The translations under genes and the position numbers were made by a program. Of a DNA stretch of 64,000 bases, positions 20,016-30,170 are shown piece by piece. The stretch is taken from positions 3,730,142 through 3,794,141 of the forward strand of contig JAEVLN010000005.1 in NCBI GenBank assembly GCA_018350325.1, given 5' to 3'. The DNA comes from Globodera rostochiensis (taxonomy: Eukaryota; Nematoda; Chromadorea; Rhabditida; Heteroderidae). Numbering within the stretch: the first letter of the stretch is position 1; each line of letters starts with the position of its first letter. Under the pieces are notes generated by a model. The model was not told where the DNA came from and did no database searches. It was given only the letters and a program-made list of their open reading frames with translations.

Positions 20016-20978
20016 AGAGCAGCAGCAAAGAATGAAGGAATGAATAAATGGGGAATTTGAGGGATAAATGAATTTGATTTTAAAAAATTTTCTTGGCATT
20101 TTTAACATTGTCTATTATATTCCTTTAATTTATGCTTTTCCTTTTTTGTTTTGCTTGTTGCGATTGCCCACCGAGTGCGGGAAATTTATGTTTAAAATAA
20201 TTACATCGATTTTTTTTAATCTGGTTCCAATTATTGCGTTAATTTTTCGAATTTTTGCTAAATTATCCAACCGTGCCAACATTGTGGTGGAACTGTTGTG
20301 GCACCGCATGTGACACGAAAAAAGTCGAACAGAATGGACACACTCAGCAAGCGTTGGCGCTTGTGCCAGACAATCGACCAATCGTTGCTCCAACGCGTCA
20401 CTGCCCAAAGTACAGGGCGGACAGCACAACGCGCCGTTCAAACACAAACGGGTTCATTCACAGTTTATGAACACACTTATCTGATCAGCAACAACAACAA
20501 TTGTGCGTTTTCTGATCAGTCGAGATCAGCAAATTTTGAAACTTGACGATGTGAGCCCAAACGAACTGATCAAACCGATGTTCAAAATGCTGCCTCTGCC
20601 CTAATCAGAATTAGAGACCGGGTTAGGGCAGGCCCGGCATTTTTGAAAATTCCGAATTCAAAATATTTTTGTTTATTTTACCCCATTTTGGCATAAATGG
20701 CTAACGCATTTTTGAAGCAATGATCAGGATTCAAATCGATCTGATTATGTATACAAAAATAAAATTAAAACCATCAACAAAAAAATTTTACTTCAACTGT
20801 TCGGGCGTGTGCAGGAAATCAGTTAGCAACTGCCCAGAATCACTTTCTATCTGATCAGAATGATCAAAAATACTCAGATAAATTTAAACAACAAAATTTA
20901 GTGATTTTAAACAAAGTTATGTCAAAAGATATTTAAATCTAAATGCCTAAATCGTTGTCAAAAGCATTGACCATTCAT
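20016..20978. other. Region without a supported gene
   Basis: A minus-strand frame of 105 codons (20,130-20,447) contains LGSDALEQRLVDCLAQAPTL, is Cys-containing and reads better than random sequence, but matches nothing I know. The plus strand is also open in two frames here. The sequence is unusually rich in TGATCAG (near 20,480, 20,510 and 20,565). The last 100 bp match the family 3' flank of copy F. Confidence 0.35.
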
Positions 20979-21921
20979 TCAAAAGCTCGCCAAATTCGAG
21001 TCCTCAATTTCTTGAACATTTGCCGCGGCATTCTCTTCCACAGAATGTCCATCGACAGAATTTGGGTGAAATTGCTTTTTCCAATTGTACAAAGTGCGTA
21101 ATCCAATTTTCAATATTTTGGCAATGTTCGCGTCACTAATTTTAGGATTTTTGTCCTTAATTTCATAATAATGTTTCATCAATTCCTTTTGTTCGTTATA
21201 GTTATATTGTGGTTCTGTTAAATAATTTAATTAAAATAAATAAATAATAAAATTGGGCTCAAATACTCACTGGATTTGCCAAGTTTTCGTTTCCAATTGT
21301 AAATTGTTCTAAAACAGAGGTCCAATTCTTTTGCGACAATTTCTTTAATTTCATTTTTAAATGAATTTTTGAATCCGTCCCGCTTTAACTCGGCTTTCAT
21401 TCGATCAAATTTCCCTATCAAATGTTTACGTTCATTGTTTGTCTTTTTTGAACTTATGCCAAACTCTTTTTTCCATTCATATATTTTTTTGCGACAGACT
21501 TTTAAATGTTTAGCAATTTTCTGATCAATTTGATTCCATTCTTTTGCTGAATATTTTCCTTTTTTCTTAAATTCGTCTTTCATTGCGTGGAATTTGTTGA
21601 TAATTTTATGTTTTCGCACATCTTCAGCAATAAGTTCTTCGCCATTTTTGGAGTGATCAAAGTGATCAGACTCTGTAAGAGGGGGATTCTGATCAGTTGA
21701 ATTGGGTTCAATTTGTCCAAGTTGGGTGTTCTGCCGGTCGATTTGGTGATGGAAAAGCGTTAATTTATGCCATTCTTCGGCTTTGTCATTGTCCCACCAG
21801 CCTTCTCCGAATATTTCATCAAATGTTTTGAATGGCTTTTCCTCCAATTGTACGGATTCGGCTTTTTCGAGTGAATTTATTGCAAAGAATGACACCAAAA
21901 TATAATCCAAAACTCATTCAT
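20979..21921 (-). pseudogene. Secreted triple-HTH family copy F with frameshifted leader
   Basis: The spliced body is open: 21910-21271 and 21214-20979 (51-bp intron, 291 codons), including FDEIFGEGWWD, one 20-residue repeat, and modules ending KKIYEWKKEFGISSK, TIYNWKRKLGK and TLYNWKKQFHPN. However, the family ATG at about 21,921 is in another frame. The leader has lost one base (ttttggattatattttggtg, where paralogues have ttttggattttaattttggt), so translation from that ATG reaches a stop. The only in-frame upstream initiator is a TTG. No conserved 5' flank is present; a G-run and unrelated DNA start at about 21,925. I treat it as a recently dead copy whose body is still nearly intact. Confidence 0.72.
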
Positions 21922-21924
21922 CCT

Positions 21925-22545
21925 AGAATAATTGGGGAGGGGGGGGGGGTACAAACTAGAGTATTACCTAATTGGGTTGGGATTTATATGAGAATATTTT
22001 GTAAAGAAATAAAATAACTAAAATGGTGAATTGTTTACCCCAAATTAATGCAAATAATAAAATTCTTTGGAGTCACTTGGAAAATCAATAAGGCCCATCA
22101 TTTTCCAAATTTCTGCCAACCCCAAAATTATTGATCACAGTGAAGAAAGTGGTGACAAGTCCGGTCGTGAGATCGGATGATCAGAATTTGCCAGGGCTAC
22201 TCTGAATTTAGGAGATTTATATGAAATGAAATTCCAATTACCGCCACATATATTTTATGACGTAGTTTTAGACATCTTCACACCGCACTAAATCAGGTAA
22301 ACCTTATACCATTGGAAAGCTTTAAATGAGTAAAAAATCATTACAGCAAAGTCCAAGTGGTTTGAGAAGTTTCAATAAGTTATAATGTAAAATTGCCAAA
22401 AATCGGGCTTTTTCGTAGTTTTCTGATTGGAAAAATTGTTTTTGTTTTACTTTCTTTGAACGCGCATGGAAGAAATGGAAAAGTAAATCCTTCGATTTGA
22501 TTTGCCAGGAAAGAAGTTATTCAAATACCTAAGTCGAAATGTGTT
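21925..22545. other. Intergenic, one family 5'-flank scrap
   Basis: A G-rich homopolymer lies at about 21,935-21,950. The scrap at 22,200-22,245 (tctgaatttaggagatttat) matches the gene-proximal 5' flank in minus orientation. No gene is supported. Confidence 0.4.
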
Positions 22546-22547
22546 AT

Positions 22548-22932
22548 ATAACGAAGAAGAACGTAAACATTTAATATATAAATTTGATCAACTGAAAAAA
22601 AGCCGAGTTAAAGCGGGACGGATTCAAAAACTCTTATATTATTTATTTATTTTTAAAATTATTTAACAGAACCACAACATATCCATAACGAACAAAAGGA
22701 ATTGATGAAACGTTATTATGAAATTAAGGACCAAAATCCTAAAATTAGAGACGAGGACATTGCAAAAAAAATGTTGAAAATTGGAACAAACACTTTGTTT
22801 AGATGGAAAAAACAATTTAAACGACAGCAATTTCATCCAAATTCTGTCGATTCTGTGGAAGTGAATGCCGCGGCAAATGTTCAGGAAACTGAGGCATCGA
22901 ATTCGGAGAGATTTGATAAAATTGGCCGATGA
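22548..22932 (+). pseudogene. Secreted-HTH family 3' remnant (copy G)
   Basis: Plus strand. It starts inside the inter-module linker (EERKHL.YKFDQ at about 22,557) and runs into 'agccgagttaaagcgggacg', already frameshifted. It then breaks off before module 2 and passes into an intron remnant ending atttaacag. Exon 2 is intact from 22,674: EQKELMKRYYEIKDQNPKIR, module 3 TLFRWKKQFKRQQ, and a tail lengthened past the usual stop (..SNSERFDKIGR). The leader, GEGWWD, repeats and modules 1-2 are gone. Confidence 0.85.
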
Positions 22933-23214
22933 TTTGGAAAAAGACGATTTTGGCAGTTAATGATTAAATAATGTTTGGCATATCGTTTTTTAATCTCTAT
23001 AAATTAGAGTTGGTCGAGACCGGGATTTTTGAGAAAAATCAGGGCCGGGACAGTGAAAGCGAAAATCGGTTCAAAAATATCTAGCTCATTCAATTGCCTC
23101 ATCATCGATTGTTTTTTTGTTGACGATTCTGCTTCACTTCTGCTGGGGGGGGGGGAATATTTTTTTTTTTCAAAAAAAAAGGACCCCCCCCCCCCCCTAT
23201 GGTAGTGATTTCGT

Positions 23215-23698
23215 GGCAATCCTTAAGAATTGGGGTCCCGACCCAACATTTTATTTTTATTTTTGGATGTTTATAATTTTAAATGCATGGTTTCTAGGAT
23301 GAAAACATGCGTAGATCACGAATCCGAGCTTGGATTTTGCGAATGTTGAACCCCGTACCCGGATTCGAACATTTAAAAAAATTACAAATGCAACTTTTTT
23401 TGGGTTGACTAATTTTTTTATATTGCGCATTTTCAACCGCGTTAATTATTGAATTGTTTTGTTTTCTCCTTTTTACAATCATTTTCATGGATTTTTTATA
23501 GATTAACCTTTTTGAGTTCATAAATAAACAATTTTTCACGTGTCTGAAATTTTAAAAAATGTTCAAATTCAGATTCGGGGTTCGGTATTCACAAAATCAG
23601 ATCGGATTCGTGTTCTACGCATATTTTCACCCTAGAAAACATGCATTCTGAATTTCAACAATTTTTTTTGGTCAGGACCCCAATTCTTAAGGATTGCC
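23215..23698. mobile_element. 484-bp fold-back element with 8-bp TSD
   Basis: The ends GGCAATCCTTAAGAATTGGG and the complement CCCAATTCTTAAGGATTGCC are flanked by perfect duplications GATTTCGT at 23207-23214 and 23699-23706. Inverted similarity continues inward through 'aatgcatg.tttctagg.tg' and 'atgcgtagatcacgaatccg'. No coding capacity. It lies just right of a G-run and a C-run near 23,145-23,195. Confidence 0.9.
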
Positions 23699-23706
23699 GA
23701 TTTCGT

Positions 23707-24715
23707 CCAACCAAAAAATAAAATGAAATTTGTGAAATTTTTATCTAAAATATTTTTAAAAAATCGGAAAAATTAAAAGAAATTCTAGAATTGTCACCGT
23801 AAATATTCAGAGAAAGTCAGAAAAAACCATTAACACACGGATCTGTACCCAAACCCCCCACACACACATCAACTGAACGGCACCCGGATTCGTTTCCCCG
23901 AATTTCAATTTAAAATGAACAAAAACTTTTATTCAATTATAAATGATTATGGGCAATGGTTTGTTGAGAAAAATAAGCATTTCAGCGGTTTCCGGGTTCA
24001 TTTCAACTGAATTTGAAGAAAAAAAAATTTATTTCGATGAAATACAAAAGGGTCCCATCCTTTGAGATTAATTTTGACAAAAGATTGAAACTTTTTAAAT
24101 TTTTATAATTGAGAAAACATCTCAAGAAGTAAAAATGCTTAATTTTTCGGCATTTTTTAAACTTTATGCGTAATATCTAGGGCTCGGAAACTCATGGAAA
24201 TCCATATTTTTTTTTGCGAACTGGGGATGCCCTGAAATGCACGAAAAACACATTTTTAGCTTGATTTGAAGCTTCTAGGACCGATTTTTATATCCGTATT
24301 TTCCATATTTTTCCATATTTCGTGATTTATTTCCATATTTTGTCCATATTTTCAATTTTATGTCCATATTTTGGTGTTTTGTCCATATTTTGAGGATTTA
24401 TGTCCATATTTTATGGCTATATTTCACGATTTTATATCCATACATATTTGGCTAGCAAAAAGGCATCATTTGGGACCGAAAAGCATAATTTTTTAAAAAT
24501 CTTTATTTAACCGAAAGGCGTGAAATTGTTGTGGAATATTTTTCATTGATAGAAAAATATACATAAAACGAAAACATTCGCATAATGAGCAGGAATACAT
24601 CCGTGTTTTCCTGTTCCAGCTTGGCCTGTTTTGTTCTAAGATTTCAGAACAGCACAGCAGATTCAATTCCTTGGAACAGGAACGGGTCGAGGACGTTTCG
24701 GCCCCGCCCTTTCAG
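23707..24715. other. Intergenic simple-sequence region
   Basis: Contains 'tccatatttt' words repeated across 24,290-24,440 (tgtccatattttggtgtttt and similar), typical of the word-rich short repeats in this window. No gene is supported. Confidence 0.5.
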
Positions 24716-24955
24716 GTCAGGAATATTGATTTGGTCCCGGTTCAAAAGATTTAGGAAAATATTTATGAAATGTCAGGAATATTGATTTGGTCCCGGTTCA
24801 AAAGATTTAAGAAAATATTTATGAAATGTCAGGAATATTGATTTGGTCCCGGTTCAAAAGATTTAGGAAAATATTTATGAAATGTCAGGAATATTGATTT
24901 GGTCCCGGTTTAAAAGATTTAGGAAAATATTTATGAAATGTCAGGAATGTTGATT
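24716..24955 (+). repeat. 56-bp tandem repeat derived from the family 5' flank
   Basis: Four head-to-tail copies of a 56-bp unit containing gtcaggaatattgatttggt and cccggttcaaaagatttagg. The 'gtcag' anchor falls at 24,716, 24,772, 24,828, 24,884 and 24,940. Other family 5' flanks carry one or two copies of this unit. Directly downstream (24,955-25,010) is the usual sequence gggtgagcttttattaaag and the dyad tgcccatttcaattgtgggc, but no family gene follows. Confidence 0.9.
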
Positions 24956-25012
24956 TGGGTGAGCTTTTATTAAAGATGACTGCCCATTTCAATTGTGGGC
25001 TGTCAAAAACAT
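24956..25012 (+). promoter_or_regulatory. Orphan family promoter block with perfect dyad
   Basis: It contains GCCCA-TTTCAATTG-TGGGC followed by TGTC, the best-preserved example of the dyad found in most family 5' flanks. Family similarity then stops at about 25,006, so this promoter has no gene. Confidence 0.6.
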
Positions 25013-25186
25013 TTTCGTCGAAAGCGAAACGCGGATCGAAGATCGTCTGGGTCGTCATAAAAATAGAATGAACAATTCTGTCGTTTTGGGGATGGTACAC
25101 TCATAGTGAACGTGTTGGTCCCGTTGCCAAGAAATCCTCTCGATTTTCTCCTCACCTCTGGCTATACCCTTTTCCCGAGGAAAAGG

Positions 25187-25262
25187 CAAACAACGCCCGG
25201 GAACGATCCGGAGTCTTCGAGTGCCCGGTTGGGTGCTCTCCCGACTGAGCTATGCTGCCGCC
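25187..25262 (-). repeat. tRNA-like (A-box/B-box) sequence
   Basis: On the minus strand 'gcatagctcagtcgggagag' gives an A-box and D-arm, and a later 'ggatcgttcccgggcg' is a weak B-box. The arms do not complete a canonical cloverleaf. It is more likely a tRNA-derived SINE head or pseudo-tRNA than a working tRNA. Confidence 0.4.
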
Positions 25263-25817
25263 CGATGAAGCTCAGATAGATCTCGATAATTTCTTGGCCG
25301 TTCTTGAGAGGGGGGAGGAGGGGGAAAGAAATAAAAATGGAAATTCAAATTTGCCGCGAATTGGTTGGATTTTATAATCGGCACAAACATTTTCAAATTA
25401 CCTTTTGATGGCGACAGGATTACTCGGCGCACCAAAAAATGGACTGTGACAAAATAATGTTTTAGTGTAAATAATTATTGGAAATTTATAGAGCTTAAAT
25501 ACAAATTTTTTGGTGCTTGCAAAAAAAATGTCAAAAAAGTCTTGGTACTAGAACCGAGAAATTTTACGGGTTTTTGGGTCTTGATCTCGGTCTCGGGGGA
25601 TCTCGGTTCTCGGTAAATTTTAAGTCTCGAACGGCCTTGTTTTGCTTTTATATGGAAAAATTTAAATCATATTTTGATAAGAAAAATTTTCCGGGCATTT
25701 TGGGTCATGAAAATCTAAAAAAGCTGATCGAATCCTGCTTATTAAAGGATTTTGATACCAATTTTTTAAAAATTATTGAATGCCAAATCGGTTTCATCCA
25801 AATCATTGATCATTCAT

Positions 25818-27158
25818 TCAAATATTCCCCGAATTCGAGTTCCCAATTTCCTGAACATTTGCCGCGGCATTCTCTTCCACAGAATTTGGATGAAATTGTT
25901 GTTTTTTAAATTGCTTTTTCCATTTATATAAAGTGCTTACTCCGATGTTCAGCCTTTTAGTAATGTACTTGTCGCTAATTTTAGGATTTTTGTCCTTAAT
26001 TTCATAATAAAGTTTCATCAGTTTCTTTTGTTCGTTATGGTTATGTTGTGGTTCTGTAAATGCATTTTAATTAATTAATATAAACAAATTAATAAAATTG
26101 GGCTCGAAATACTCACTGGTTTGGCCAAGTTTACGTTTCCAAGCGTAAATTGTTGCTAAACTGAGGCCCAATTCTTTCGCGACAGTTTTATTTATTTGAA
26201 TGGGACAAAAGTTTTTGAATCTGTCCCGCTTTAACTCGGCTTTCATTTGATCAAATTTCTCTACCAAATTTTTTCGCTCATTTTTTGAATTTCTTTGAAT
26301 TATGCCAAATTCTTTTTTCCATTCAAATATTTTCGTGCGATAGACTTTTAAATGTTTTGAAATTTTCTCCTCAATTTGATTCCATTCTTTTTTTGAATAT
26401 TTTCCTTTTTGCTTAAATTCGTTTCTAATTGCGTGGAATTTGTCGATAAGGTTACGTTTATGCTCATCTTCATCATTTGAAGTTTTTTTCATTATTTCGT
26501 TTTGTTCTTTGCCAATTTTGGCATTATCAGAGTGATCAGACTCTGTGATAGGAGGATTCTGATCAGTTGAATTGGGTTCAATTTGTCCATTGTGATCAGA
26601 CTCTGTGAGAGGACGATTCTGATCAGTTGAACAGGGTTCAATTTGTCCAAAGAGATCAGACTCTGTGAGAGGACGATTCTGATCAGTTGAATTGGGTTCA
26701 ATTTGTCCATTATGATCAGACTCTGTGAGAGGACGATTCTGATCAGTTGAATTGGGTTCAATTTGTCCAAAGAGATCAGACTCTGTGAGAGGACGATTCT
26801 GATCAGTTGAATTGGGTTCAATTTGTCCAGAGTGATCAGACTTTGTGAGAGGACGATTCTGATCAGTTGAATTGGGTTCAATTTGTCCAGAGTGATCAGA
26901 CTCTGTGAAAGGAGGATTCTGATCAGTAGAATTGGGTTCAATTTGTCCAATTTGGGTGTTCTGTCGTTCGATTTGGTGAAGGGAATTTTGTTCAAGCGTT
27001 AATTTATTCCATTCTTCGTCTTTGTCAATGTCCCACCAGCCTTCTCCGAATATTTCATCTAATGGATTGAGTGGCGTTTCTTCCAATTGTACGGATTCGG
27101 CTTTGTCCAGTGAATTTGTTACAAAGAATGACACCAAAATTAAAATCCAAATTTCCAT
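25818..27158 (-). CDS. Secreted triple-HTH family protein, intact (copy H, seven 20-aa repeats)
   Basis: Exons are 27158-26117 and 26053-25818, with a 63-bp phase-1 intron; at 425 aa it is the longest copy. The leader is MEIWILILVSFFVTNSLDK. The motif is LDEIFGEGWWD at 33-43. Residues 71-210 are seven 20-residue units with variants RPLTESDHN and RPLTESDLF. Units 3-6 alternate as a 40-residue dimer (..SDLF/..SDHN), showing recent expansion by pairs. Module 1 ends TKIFEWKKEFGI, module 2 LATIYAWKRKLGQ, module 3 STLYKWKKQFKKQQF. The tail is AAANVQEIGNSNSGNI. An upstream in-frame Met at 27,194 exists, but the family-conserved start is used. Flanks are conserved on both sides. Confidence 0.85.
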
Positions 27159-27520
27159 TTTATTTGGCAAAAATACGTCTGAATTTAGAGGCATTTACAT
27201 AAATTCCATTTAATTTTAAAAATATTCACATATTTTTGCAAAATTAATAAATATTATTTAACTTTAGTATAAAAACATTGAAAGCAATAAATGACAGCCC
27301 ACAATAAAATGTGCATTCATATAAATCATATTCTTTAATATTATCTTACCCGATCAATATTCCTGCTGACATCTCATAAATATTTTTCCATAATTTGGAA
27401 CCGGGACCAAATCAATATTCCTGACATTCCATAAATATTTTCCTAAGTCTTTTGAACCGGGATCTAATCAGTTTTTCTGACATCATAAATATTTTCCCTA
27501 CTAATAACCATAATTTTATT
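27159..27520 (-). promoter_or_regulatory. Conserved 5' flank of copy H with repeated distal unit
   Basis: The minus strand carries two copies of the 56-bp-type unit (27,365-27,480: 'aaaatatttatggaatgtca', 'ggaatattgatttggtcccg'), then the diverged dyad TGCACATTTTATTGTGGGCT, 'gtcatttattgctttcaatg', and the proximal AT-rich leader. It ends in 'tgccaaataaaatgg' at the start codon. Confidence 0.65.
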
Positions 27521-29353
27521 TGTTTTGTGATTTCGTCTGATATGTGTAACCAACCGGCCGGTTGTCTGGTCTGCCTTCCCCCACACACAAACATTCTATA
27601 TGGCCAAACCCCAGCCACCTAATGTCCGTTCCATACGCTGTTTTGAAGGTAGGTGCAACCAGTCTGTCATGGGTTTAGTTACGCCAGCGGAAATCATGTT
27701 CGTTAGACCAAAATTGGTTCGGCTGCCCCGGTCTTCCCCAATCATTTCCTCCTTCATCATTAAACGCCGGATTCTATTCTTTTTTCATTTTACCAACAGA
27801 TTTTCTAACTCGTTTGTAGCCCTTTGCACATCATCCTGTAAGTCAATTGTTTTTGTCTGACATTAAGCACCAATTTCCAAGTTTTTTTGCTTCTTCCGCA
27901 ATTTTTTCAGTCTTCCAAATTGTGAAGCTTTTCCTTCCATTTTGAATTGGCAAATTTGCAATTCTATTCATTTTCCACGTCTATTGAAGTACAAGTCAGT
28001 TCGAATTCTTTTCTTTGCCGCATTTGAAGCTGTCAATTTCTTAATTTCATTCGGTCTTACGCCTTTTGTTTTTGCTTTTCTTTTACTGGCCTCCCAAAAA
28101 CTTTGGCCACCTTTTCCGAACACTTTTGATGCATCAAACATTGCTTCTTCTTCCATGAGTGAGCGGTCCGTCGTCGGTCTTTCGAATGTAGAGAGAAAGA
28201 AAGAGGTAGACAAAGACAGAAAAACAGAGAGAGAAAGTGAAAGCCTTAAGTTGCAACTTCATCGAAATTTAGTTAGAATTCTGATTTGAATAAAGTGGGC
28301 GGGCGGCGGGTTCCACCGTTTCACTTTTATTCAATACCTTTTTTATGCATATCAACTTCTTTCATTCTTCAATTCTGTCTGTTATTTTCAAAGTTGAAAT
28401 CCAATCGTCATTTTTCAACTTTTTTCTTTATTTACTGATCAATTTTTGTTTTTCAAATGAGTAATCCTACCTGGGAATCCAAGGGACTCGTAAAGTCGTC
28501 CTTGGCGTCATTCGAATATGTGTAACCGGCCGGTTCTCGGGCCTGCTTCCCCCAAACACGGATGTTGGGATGGAACAGTTGTTATTGGGGGATGGGTAAA
28601 AGGTTAGTCTTGGGCAAACAATTGAATGGGAAGGGAACGATCATTGCTCATTACGATCTCTAAAATTTTTGTCCCCGAAATTTCAAAAAAAATGGCTTAA
28701 CGCATTTTTGTTTTTTGTTTAAATTTATTTTTCTTAAAATTTTTGAGGTGCCCGTTGGACAGGAATTGCAGATATATGGCGCGAGGGACACTCGATTCTT
28801 GGGCATTTGGTGCCGTTGGCAGGGGGACTCTTGAGAATAACTAAGCCAGCAGAAAGATGCCGTCGGACAATAATCAGCCAGGGTTTGGCTTTTTGATTAG
28901 TCTCATTTTGTGTTTTGGTTTCGAACTCGCTTGACGACGGGCCACTACTAAGGTCAAAAAGTAAGTTTCGCGGGTGCAGAGAAACTAAGAGGCCAAAATT
29001 GTGAGTTTTTGCTATCTAACGAAAGCACCAAAGCATTGAAAAAGGGCACCGGCATCCAGTGTCCCAAGAACACAGACGTTTAGAGTCGCTCGCGATATCT
29101 ATGATTATCACTAGGGGCCGGTAAAATCAAATTTCCGGGTCTGGAACCGGATTTTCAATTTTGAAAATTACCGGTGTGATTTTTGTGGATAAATCCGGTA
29201 AAAAATCCGGAAGGTCGAAAAGCTCCCCGGATTTCGGGTTTTTTTAAAAATTGTGAAAAATAACAATCGAGTTATATACGTTGCTCTTCAAAAACCACAA
29301 AATTTTAAAAGAAAAATGCCATATCGTTTTTTCAAATCATTGATGTCATTTAT
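27521..29353. other. Region with possible decayed exons, no confident gene
   Basis: Two copies of an 'accggccggtt' segment (27,550 and 28,530) mark a dispersed repeat. On the minus strand, 27,968-28,213 (EEEAMFDASKVFGKGGQSFW and ASNAAKKRIRTDLYFNRRGK) and 27,601-27,840 (LGGWGLAI end, preceded by an acceptor-like cttacag) read like protein but belong to no family I recognise and are interrupted by a stop. 29,115-29,245 is rich in ccgg(t/a) words. The last 45 bp match the family 3' flank of copy I. Confidence 0.35.
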
Positions 29354-29866
29354 TCAAATGCTCGAATTCGAATTCTCAATTTCCTGAAAATTTTCCGCGG
29401 CATTTACTTCCACAGAACTTCCATCAACATAATTTGAAAGAAATTGCTGTCGTTTAAATTGCCTTTTCCATTTAACCAAAGTGGCTCTTCCAATTATCAA
29501 CATTTTGGCAATTTTCTCGTCGCTAATTTTAGGATTTTTGCCCTTAATTTCATAATAACGTTTTATCAATTCCTTTTGTTCGCTATTGGACCGTTTATTT
29601 GGTTCTGTAAAAGAATTTTTAATTATTATAAATTGGGTTCGAAAACTCACTGGATTGGCCAAGTTTTCGTTTCCAATTAGAAATTGTTCTAAAACCGAGG
29701 CCCAACTCTTTTGCGACAGTTTTATCGATTTGATTTGAATAAGAGTTTTTTAATCCGTCCCGCGTCCTTCTCCGAATATTTCATCAAATAATTGTACGGT
29801 TTCAGCTTTTTCGAGTGAATTTGTTGCGAAGAATGACACCAAAATTAAAATCCAAAAGTCTTGCAT
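29354..29866 (-). pseudogene. Secreted-HTH family pseudogene, large internal deletion (copy I)
   Basis: The leader from ATG 29,866 (MQDFWILILVSFFATNSLEK) reaches FDEIFGEG and then jumps, inside the motif, directly to the segment before module 2 (..RDGLKNSYSN). The jump shifts the frame to a stop (GAT TAA). Module 2, the intron (donor at 29,650, acceptor at 29,605) and exon 2 (TLVKWKRQFKRQQFLSNYVD) are otherwise intact. The deleted part includes WWD, all repeats and module 1. Confidence 0.85.
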
Positions 29867-30170
29867 TTATTTGGGCAAAATAATCTCCGAATTTAGGGAG
29901 CTTTATATGGAATTTCAATTTGAGAGCCCGCAAATGAAATGGAGACTTTTATTTATAAATCAATTCTTTGATATTTATTTCACCATAATCAATGCAGACA
30001 TGTCATAAATATTTTTCATAAGCTTTTGGAACCGGGACCAATCAATATTCCTGACATGTCATAATATTATTCCAAAACTTTGAACCGGGGCCAAATCAAT
30101 ATTCCTGATATTTCGTAATTTCTTACTAATTCATCATTAAAATTGGCGATCGATTGTGAATAGCCAAAAT
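29867..30170 (-). promoter_or_regulatory. 5' flank of pseudogene I, proximal part deleted
   Basis: Minus-strand order: 'ggctattcacaatcgatcgc', two copies of the 56-bp-type unit (30,000-30,110), 'aataaatatcaaagaattga', then 'tttcatttgcgggctctcaa' abutting 'attgaaattccatataaagc' and the leader. About 130 bp between dyad and leader is missing compared with copies E and Q. Confidence 0.55.

Noticed and set aside
21227..21910. Copy F as an intact gene starting at TTG
   Set aside because: The family start is an ATG 11 bases upstream in another frame; nothing supports TTG initiation in a nuclear gene, and the promoter is missing.
26492..26995. 167-codon minus-strand frame with LNPIQLIRI repeats
   Set aside because: It is the alternate frame of the 60-bp repeat in copy H and lies wholly inside the true coding exon; discussed as a curiosity only.
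27968..28213. Minus-strand 81-aa frame with ASNAAKKRIRTDLYFNRRGK
   Set aside because: Reads protein-like but I cannot place it in a family and adjacent segments are interrupted; kept only as a note in the regional entry.
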